DNA of 64,000 bases from Lamellibrachia satsuma. Taxonomy: Eukaryota > Annelida > Polychaeta > Sabellida > Siboglinidae. Below are positions 35,938 through 46,458 of the stretch, piece after piece. The position numbers were made by a program, and so were the translations under genes. Within the stretch, counting starts at the first letter, position 1. Each line of letters begins with the position of its first letter. The stretch covers positions 661,001 to 725,000 of the forward strand of contig BSQZ01000128.1 in NCBI GenBank assembly GCA_033239005.1, written 5' to 3'. The notes below the pieces were generated by a model. That model made no database searches, had not been told where the DNA came from, and saw only the letters and a list, made by a program, of their open reading frames with translations.

Positions 35938-37201
35938 ACATACTCAATGTGCAGTGAGCACAACCTCCCCAGTCTCAAATACTCAATGAGCAGTGAGCAC
36001 AACCTCCCCAGTCTCAAATACTCAATGAGCAGTGAGCACAACCTCCCCAGTCTTACATACTCAATGAGCAGTGAGCACATCCTCCCCAGTCTCACATACT
36101 CAATGTGCAGTGAGCACAACCTCCCCAGTCTCAAATACTCAATGAGCAGTGAGCACAACCTCCCCAGTCTCAAATACTCAATGAGCAGTGAGCACAACCT
36201 CCCCAGTCTCACATACTCAACGAGCAGTGAGCACAACCTGCCCAGTCTCTCATGCTCAATGAACGGTGAGCACAACCTCCCCAGTCTCAAATACTCAATG
36301 AGCAGTGAGCACAACCTGCCCAGTCTCTCATGCTCAATGAACGGTGAGCACAACCTCCCCAGTCTCACATACTCAATGAGCAGTGAGCACAACCTCCCCA
36401 ATCTCTCATACTCAGTGAGCAGTGAGCACAACCTCCCCAGTCTCACATACTCAATGAGCAGTGAGCACAACCTCCCCAGTCTCACATACTCAATGAGCAG
36501 TGAGCACAACCTCCAGCATATGTCAGTGAATATTACAGCATTAATTTTCAGTGGAAGTAAATCTTAAGAGGAACTTAATTATAACACATTTTGTTCTACA
36601 TGTCAACATATATTGAAAATGTATTTTTTTTTTCATTTTTATTCAGTGCATTCAATTCAATAAATTAATTTCACTTTGTGGGATCCAATTCAAATTCAAT
36701 TCAATATGTTTCTGTTTTGTTTCAATTCAAATTCAAGCTAATTTGTTATCAATTCAATTAAATTCTGAATTGACCCCATGTCTGTACATTGCATATGTCA
36801 GGAAAGTAGAAACATATTGCTTATATTGACTATCCCCAAGTTTCACCTTTTATGATTACTAAATTGTATAATAACATATTTTGGGATTTCCTTACAAGTA
36901 TGAATTCATCAATATCATTATTACATATTAGATATTATTAATAATAACCCATTCATCTAGTTACAAATCAAAATGCAACCACAATCAACAAATTAAAAGA
37001 AATTCACATATATTTTGAAATATATATGCACACGCACGCACGCACGCACGCACACACACACGCACACACGCACACACACACGTATATATAACAGTTATCA
37101 TTTTAAGACTAACATTTTCAAGATTAAAGGTCTAGTCCAAATGTGCGTGTATGGCAAAAACTATGGAATACACTTTAGATGCAAACGACTACTAATATAT
37201 G

Positions 37202-37293
<92 letters not shown>

Positions 37294-40200
37294 ATATATT
37301 AGTAGACACTTGCATCAAGTGTATTCCGTAGTTTTTTTGCCGTACACACACATTTAGACTTAACTGCTGTTCTTGGTAATGCTAGTCTTAAAATGATAAT
37401 CCTTATGAAACGGCAAGTCTATTGCTCAGCTTTCAGCTGTTTGCAACTAGTCAGGATACATTTCAACTCAAAGAAAGTAGACGTTTCACCTAATATTGCA
37501 CTGATGCATTGCGCTTGTACTTACAGACGTTGAAGAAGGCATCACATGTTCTTGAGAAAGTAGTCTTTGTGATCTCCATCGGCACGCTGGTGTTCATGGC
37601 GATGTGTGTCATTGAGCTCCACTGGCTGCTGCCGTATCACTATTCCGTCACCATCCCCATCCTCATCCTAGTCAGAATGGTCATGTACTGGTGAGTTGAT
37701 GGTTTATTGGATGAGCTTGTCTTCTGTGTTATGAAGAACGCCTGAAGGAATGTGGTTTAACAACTCTAGAGACAAGGAGGTTAAGAGGAGATCAGATTGA
37801 AGTTTTTAAGATATTGAATGGGTATGAAAATATTGATAGAAATATGTTTTTCTCACTCAAGAAGGATAGCAGAACTAGAGGACATGAGGTAAAATTAGTA
37901 AAGGATCAATGTAGATTGGACATCAGGAAGCACTCGTTCTCACAGAGGACAATAAATGAATGGAACAAATTGTCTACAGATTGTGTAACTGCTAGCAGCG
38001 TGAATATGTTTAAAAACAAGGTTGACACATATCTCAGGAGGGCGGGTTATAAGTAGATGAACATTGTTGGACTCTCGATAAGCCAATGGCTTCCTTGTCC
38101 ACTTGCCATCTGGGCCTTTGGCTTGGATGGCATATCTTGTTAAATCTTGTTAAACATTTTCTTTACACCACTTAAAAGTACCAGTTGGATTGTTTTGGGG
38201 GGATTATTTTGTGGGAGTATTGGCAGATATTAACCTGGGGACTAACATATGGAGACTAGCCTGCAACCTACAGGGGTAGGTTCTGGCCTACAGGCCCTTA
38301 GCCAGAAATTAAATTTTGCCAGGCTTGAACATTCTTAAAAACCTTAAACCCACGAATGGCTTCCGTGGAAGCCGTTCGCGTCTATGACAGCCATTATTGG
38401 CCCAATTAAGTTTTTTTCAATGGCAAGCCAATGTTGGTTGATGTAGTGACAGCCATTATTGGCCCATTTTGTTTTTGCACTGGTAAAGCCAGTGCAAGTT
38501 GAGCAAATGTCAAATGACAGCCATTATTGGCTGAATTAGGTTTTATCAATGGCAAGCCAAGTCCGGTTTAACTTGCATTATTGGCCCAATCGAGTCTTAC
38601 TAGCTGTGCAGCGAGGTTGGCGTTATCACCTGCACAGTATTACTAATAGAAGAAGAGCCAACACATGAAGGTTCATGAAAAAATAACTTGAAACTTTATT
38701 TTGAATATATAAACATGGAAGTAATTTTAGAAACATCTTAAGACTTTAAGTACATGCATGCAAATATGTCTAATATGAACAAATATGATTACAATCACAC
38801 TCAAAATCAAATGCTTGGCACTAAAAGTAAAACAAGACAACAAATAAAAATATAATAGACAAAAACTGGGTTAAGATATGGGCAAACTATAAAAAGCTTA
38901 TCTCTAGCCTTACAAATGCTCATTATGTGTAAGTGTAAGATATAGCACTCAGTAACATAACTGGTTTTGAAAGTAATACATTGAAATATTACTTATTTGA
39001 TAAAACAGCAACCATCCAGATTCAGTATTGCCTGGCTATTGGACAAAAAACTGTGAATTTACTACACTGAACACAGCTTAATCGTTCGTGGTTTGCCTGC
39101 TGCTTGAGTTGAGGAACCAGGAAACTGCTGCCGATAGTAGGGCATACACGCCGGTTATGTATGTGAATCGGAGCACGAGTCGGACTCAATTTCGAAGTTT
39201 ACGTTGATTGCGCTCAGCCACTGCAAAGCAGTGGGGGCGACAATACAGTAGCGTCTCGGTTACTAGTGGCAGGCACATCAACATTATGGATCTCCGCCAA
39301 CGTAACAAAAGATGCTGACTCGGACTGTTCATGAACAATCTCAGGAAAGCTGCTTTTTATTCGCTATTCTGCCATCGACAACATTCGTCGAATCACGACC
39401 GCGTGTGCTAAGCCTAAGAGTCAATAAGACTGTTCAAATAATTTTATTATGAAAAAATCTCATATTGTAAAATGAAAACCCATCTTTTATTTTTATATTA
39501 CCCGTTGTGGTAAGACATTTACCCGTCTTCAAGACGGGCAGACGGGTCCCTGGCTAAGGGCCTGCTGGCCTATCTTGAAAACTCTGATGGGAAGTTGCAG
39601 GCAAGGGAAGATTTAGGCTGTTTCACCGAGATTTAATTCCCTTGCTGTTATTTTAAGCCTTGGCAATTATGTTCAATTCGTGTCATCACTGTATAGATAA
39701 CCATAGGCAGTGATGGAATTGTATAAACAAATAGCCTTCATATGGAAATTGTGTCATGGCTAAATGCTTCTCAGAGATGTTAAAGTTTTATTTATATGAA
39801 CAGGTTTGCCAGAGAATGAAATGTAAATTGCATTGATACATCCTAAGACCCAGTATTTTACCCCAAAAATCTGTATTAAATCCAAGTTTGAATCTCTTTG
39901 GCAAAGTAAGTTACTGTAAAAAAGTAATTGTATTTATTTTAATTATCAGGTTCCGAAAAATTAGCATGATATTTTGGTCCGCCCTTTGGGTGAAATCAGT
40001 TATCTTATCAATGAAATTCTACTGGTGAAAATTAGCACTAACTCCCTGATTACCAGGATAAAATTTCGGCAAATGTTTTGAGAAAAAGAGTTAAAGCTTA
40101 TATGTTATAGTTGTATTCCGTAGCTGTAATGTATTGATAAGAACAGTTAGCATACATAACCTATGTCACTATTTGTTGCAGGAAAAGCAAACAGCAATAT

Positions 40201-43200
40201 TTCATGCTCGACTTCTGCTACTTTGGCAATGCACTTTGTTTTTTCTATATATGGTAAGTATATATGCAGAGATGTTAAAAGTATCCCTGTTGGAATACAT
40301 TGACAGAATCAGACAAATGAGACTTCAACACAATGATAATGTAGCCCAAAATGTGATAATAATGCAGGATAGTGTTGCCATCTAAAATAAACTAAGATGA
40401 TTACAAGGTTTAGTGTTACAAAAAAGGAATCATGTAGAATTGTATGTTACAGTACAATTCTGTGTTTAAAAAGTTTTTTTCTTTAAAGAAGTTAAAAAAT
40501 AATTGCCAATTTTGTTAATGTTTATTTGTGCACACATGGTAACACTTTGTAAATTCTACTAAGTTACATGAAATTAAATGATATTATACATTTATTTCCA
40601 GGTACTTCACACATATGCACTGTTTTGTTTTGGTTAAAATCCATAGTTTTACTTGAATTTCCCTATAAAATCCTTATACAAATTGTATTTTGTTAATTGG
40701 CCTGTGTAGCATTCCGATTCTGTTCAAGTGGCACCATCTGCAACAAAAGAAATCAGCTGGGTTTTGTTAGAAATCTGCCTAGCTATCTGTTTGCATTTGA
40801 TGCTGACGAAGTGACAAATCTATCAGGCTACGAAATATACTGACATCAAACAAAATCTACTTTGTTTTGTTGGAAATCAATCTAACGATTGTTTTTAATT
40901 TAAGACGAAATCCATATAAACATGGCCATATTTCTCTGAAAATCCCTAGTGTGTGTATTCTTGAATACAGCTAATCCATACAAAATGCCACGTCTGTACA
41001 CAGTAGTTTCACGGTTGTATTACAAATAGCATTTTGTTGCAGGGCTTTCCCAATGAACTCTACAATGTCGTCCATTATTTTTGCCTTGTCAACTGGACCA
41101 ATGGCATGGGCCACCTGTCTCTTCCGAAACTCTCTCGTCTTTCACAGCGTTGACAAGATGACGTCTGTTTACATTCATGTTGTACCTGCATTTCTCATGT
41201 TCAGGTGAGTCTGTCTACCTGCATTGGCATGTTCTGGTGTCATCTTTGTTGCCTGTTTGTCTATATATGATCAGTGTTCTGTCTTAAAACAATACTGATT
41301 AACTTATGGAACATAATTAAGGCCATGAACAGACTTGCAAATTATTTTGCAGATAACTTCAAAATAGTGAGACACATGAACAAGTAATTTATTATATACA
41401 ACACTTGTATTGTGATTAAACTATTATTTTCTAGTATTTATTGTAAAAGGGCAAACACTATAAGTGTTGCATGTCTTTCTCAACCTATTGCAGTCTATGT
41501 AATTATGATGTTACTGTTTCAGTTGTCTTTGTTTGTTGAAATTAATAGGGATGAACTCATTATCAATCGTAATACTCAGATAATTGACTGACTTCAACAA
41601 ACAGAAGGAAATAGGAATATTTATGTTTGGTGCTCTATCTTTCTTATGTTTGTTTTTCTGAAATATGACAGGGTATTTATATCTTTATAGTTTAACAAGG
41701 TTTAACAAGATTGCCATCCCAAAGAACAACAAGAAACACAAGAGATTGGTTAGACATGACCTTGCTTTTAGGAACCCATGTTGAGATGTATTTATTAATT
41801 TATGTTTTACAAGGAATTCCACCATGTGGTCTCTAATTAATGTTTCGAGTAATTTACATACAACTGATGTTAAACTAACTGGTCTGTAATTTTCTGGTTT
41901 CTTCCTTGATCCTTTCTTAAATAGCGGTGGAATGTTTGCTTCTTTCCATTCTGAAGGAACTATTCCTTCTTCTATTGACCCGTCTGACATTATGTTTTCA
42001 CTGTTGTTTTCCAGTGGTCCAACCTTATCTCGAACTTTCTGTTTACTCCTTACATAAGCATAGAAACTCTTGCTGTCATTTTTATATTACCTGCCAATGT
42101 TTTTTCAAAGGTTCTTTTAGATTTTCTAATTTCAGTTGTAGCTAGGTTAAGTGCCTCTTTGTAGTTTGTGTAGTCTTCTACATTTCCAGTATATTTATAT
42201 ACCCTCCACAGCATCTGTTTGTGAGCAATTTTTGTAATAGCCTCTTTTGGCAGGTGTTTCTTCCTGGACCTTTTCCCTTGTTTTCTGAATGGAACAAATT
42301 TCTCAATAATGCCCTCAATCTCATATTTTAAACAAGTCCAGCATTCTGCTGCTGTCTTGTTCTTCAGCAAGTTATTCCACTCTATATTTGCTAAATATGT
42401 TCTCATCTCTTTATATTTGCCTTTGTTGAAGTTCCTCCTCCATTGGTTTTTTATGTATTCCCTGTTTTTACTTTTATAGTAAAATGGATTTGGTTATGGT
42501 CAATTGAACCCAAAGGTTCGTGTACTTTAACATTGTCAACTAATTAATTTTGAGAAGACAAAATTAAAGCTAACACATTCCCCCTTGCTCACCTCCCTTA
42601 TCGCCTTTTGTAATTTTACATCTTCCTCCTCCTTCCATCCTTCCTAAACATAGTTGATCTATATATATATTTAGGGAGTAATACACAGTTTGTTGTTGTC
42701 ACTCAAGTGTTACCAGCCTGATATTATCATGGGTGTCAAGAGGCACTCGTGATGTTACGCGGCTGATGACACTCGAGTGACATCAATAAACTGTATGTTA
42801 TTCTCATTATATAACGACAAATTAACATTTCAGCGTACTATTTCACTTCACTAAATATGCTAGTTTTACAAAGCATTCATATCGTACGAAGGAACTAATG
42901 TGGACGTTTGATGCAGATTATGTAAAACTCAACAGAGCGTTCGAACAATCGCGTATCTATGCCTATACGTGTACTCAGTCACGTTTGAAAAATACGATAG
43001 ATAGATTCTCAGAGCGAGGCTACCGTGTGTTATCTGAGTTGATATATCATGGTAAAATACTCTAGACCAATCAGGTAGTCTTATTAATTACTGTGATATA
43101 TCCTTCCAGATAATGCACGGTTACCTCGTTCTGAGAATCCTATGTTAAGCATACGCTTGTTAAGGTCGAGTGGATATCAGCAAAGCTACCAGTTGTATAA

Positions 43201-43220
43201 ATATATATATATATATATAA

Positions 43221-43251
<31 letters not shown>

Positions 43252-46200
43252 ACCTACACTCTCTAATACATCAGTGGAATAACAGTATCTGGTAGGATAA
43301 TTTTATTATTGGCATGACATCATCAGTCAAGTGACTTCGTAGCATAACCCTTTAACTAGGTCAGGTCATCAACCGCATGTGCCACTTCTGTTGCAGTATC
43401 CGGTGGTATCCGGCGTCGACATCACTCCATTGGTACACATCGTTTTCGAGTGACTTTGATCTCAGCATTCAGGAGATGTTCATTTGGCTGTTTGGACTCG
43501 GATTCCTCTGCTTTGTCCTCCACTCGGTCAGTGTCCCATTGCATCGTGGGAATCGGTGTCTTTCTGGATCTACTTTTATGGGTGTAATGGTTTATATGTG
43601 ATTACCTGGGTATGTTATGAAACTTAAGTGTCAATCTTTGCCAGTGACTGACAGTTTTGGAACTTTTTAAGGTGTGAAGTCTGATTGGTTAATTTTTATA
43701 CATAACTATGATATATATCTTTTAAATGTGGTCAATTAAAATATATTTTGAAGGACAACATGTTTGTGTTACTGTCACAGAATGTGGGCTGTTGTTTTGT
43801 ACCGATTCACCGTCTGTTATGTTTCAATCCGAATATTTTATGTAGTCATTTGTTGTTTTAATGTTACGTTTTTAAATTTATTGTTTTATTTATAGATATA
43901 TCTGTTTTAGATATATTTCTACCTTGAGTAAAAGCATGACGTAAAGCCCTGTAGAGCACTCAGTGAATATGGTGTGTATATATTTTGTATTTTATTATAT
44001 ATAGTTGTTACTGACACACATTGTCTGGCGTCTGTTGTAGGTCATCTACACTGTCGTGGTGTATGTGCTGTTGCGACCGAGTCCCGAGTACCTCAACAGT
44101 TACCGGTACCTGTCGGCGCGAGAGGACAGTTGTGTTGGCAAGCTCATCAACATCTTTGGTCCAAAGTGAGTAGAAACACGATCACCAACCACCAGCCTTG
44201 AGGCATTCCCAGGGCTCTCAATAACTTGAAGGCAGAAAAACAGTAGGAGGATCATTATCGTGACTTCGCTTAGGCGGTTTGAAAATTTCAGTTGAGATTC
44301 ACAAATATGCCATGTATAAGAATCAGATATATAGTCATAATTGCAGCTAAGTAGGCAACACCAATATAAACTGGGGTGAAATGGTATGTTTCCATTGCAT
44401 CATAATGCCAAATGCACAACTCAAATTCAGTGCGCAAACATATAAATTCGTCATCTGCACATGAAACAGTGAACCAATGTTAAGTGGTACTGGAGATCTG
44501 CGTCATGAATTTATGTGTTCAGAGCGGTTGAAATACGAAAACAATTATTAAAATTGTCGTTTTCAATATCTAATAAACTTTTACACTCCGAGTCAACTCA
44601 TATGCGTGTTCGGTAGCTCAGATCCAGATTATTATATTCAATTCCCATTACAGTGTAGTCGGTCAATCAGATTGTAGCAAAGTATTGTCGATCCCTCATC
44701 TGTTCCATAACTGTACATGTATACATGTACTTTATTCAGTTCGACATACAACAGTATATGACATTTAAATATAATACATATTGATGCTAGTCCACTCATT
44801 TGATAACATTTATAAACTGCGTGGCCAGCACATCGTGGCTTCGATGGCGTTCTTGCAATCACAGTATAGCGGGCTGTGATCGCCATCCCTGTGACAAATG
44901 ATATGGGAACTCCGATTATCGAATCCCAAACACTTTGTTATAAAGAGGGTAGACTTTCCTAGAGAATCTAATACTGAAGAAACTCCTTGTCAAGACAAAC
45001 ACTTGCAGGCTGCGAGCGATTTTAGCAGTTGATGCGAGTGATAAATCGCTCCGTGGCTTATTGATTTGTGCGAGCGAGAGCGATTGCTCACCTCAAACAT
45101 GATGGACTGTACAAAAGAATATAAAATGCTTTTATTGTTCTAAAGTCCTTGGGAAACCCAAGCTCGGCAGCACACCAAAACAAAAGGGGTTAAGCAGTTC
45201 TTAATCGATAAGCAGTTCCAGTTGTAAACAGTTGGATTGGTTCACTGAGGAGCTGTGGAGAATAAACAAGTTTAAACAGGTGGGTTTTTAGTTTACGGCA
45301 AAATGTTGTTATATTTCCTACAGACTTAACACTAACAGGGAGTGAGTTCCACAGAGTTTGTGCAGCAATATTATTGCGATAGTTTCATAACTATCAACAA
45401 TAAATATCAAAAGTTCAATTTACTCTCAATAGTATTGCGTCGTCACATCGACTATTGCGATGCATCGATAGTTCGGTGTATTGTTGCACCTACTGTTAAG
45501 GCAGTGCTGAAGACACCCTTTTAAAGCTGCGTACACTAATTAATTGAGGACATGCATCGTGGAAGACGTGTTGTTAACAGATAAAAAAATTTAAACAGGA
45601 TTCATCAGAGGGCGTAAGCAAATGTTTCACATTAGTTCCCTCGTATATAGTAAGAATGCTTTGTAGATATCGTCTTATGGTTTTGTAAAGCGAGGACAAA
45701 TGGTACTCTAGTTAGAACGGATATTTGTTTTCATTGCGTATTGTTTCAGTTCACTCAGCTGTATAAGTGAGTTCTTAGCTCTAGACGGTGATGATATATG
45801 TGAATGGATAGTGTTCGTGCAGTAATTGCAGTGTGGCTGAATGCTTCCTGGAGAAGTCAAGTTGTCGTAATAGTTCTGCCAGAGGGTGAAATATAGTAAA
45901 GCAGTTTGAGTGGTCATATGGAGTGGATGCCACACTATATAAGAACATGACTTTTCCCCCATCAATAGTAATATAGATGTGGAGATGTTATTGTGGATGT
46001 TTGTATGTGAAGTGTATGAACTCAGTGTGAGCATTTGCTTGGACCTACTAGTTGTTTACTTGGATACTATGTCAATATTTGCATGGACCTACTAGTTGTT
46101 TACTTGGATACTATGTCAATATTTGCATGGACCCAGCATGCATGTGTACCTTGTTAGAATCACATGTTTAGACAGTTGCCTACATCAGTAACAGCAAGTT

Positions 46201-46399
46201 TATTTTGTATAAAATTGCAATGTTGCAGCCCTTTTCCACAACGATGAGCCTTTTTTTAAAGATACAGTTCATAGCGTATGATGGTATTGGAACTAATTAA
46301 TTGCTGGTATTGTAAAAATTCATTGTCCACACTGAAACCAATGTATAGTTATTACTTTAAAGGTACAAAGCCTGGTCGTTTTTTTATCGTAAAATCATA

Positions 46400-46458
<59 letters not shown>

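Noticed and set aside
35850..36567. Open frames of 206-219 codons on both strands
   Set aside because: 39-bp minisatellite translations.
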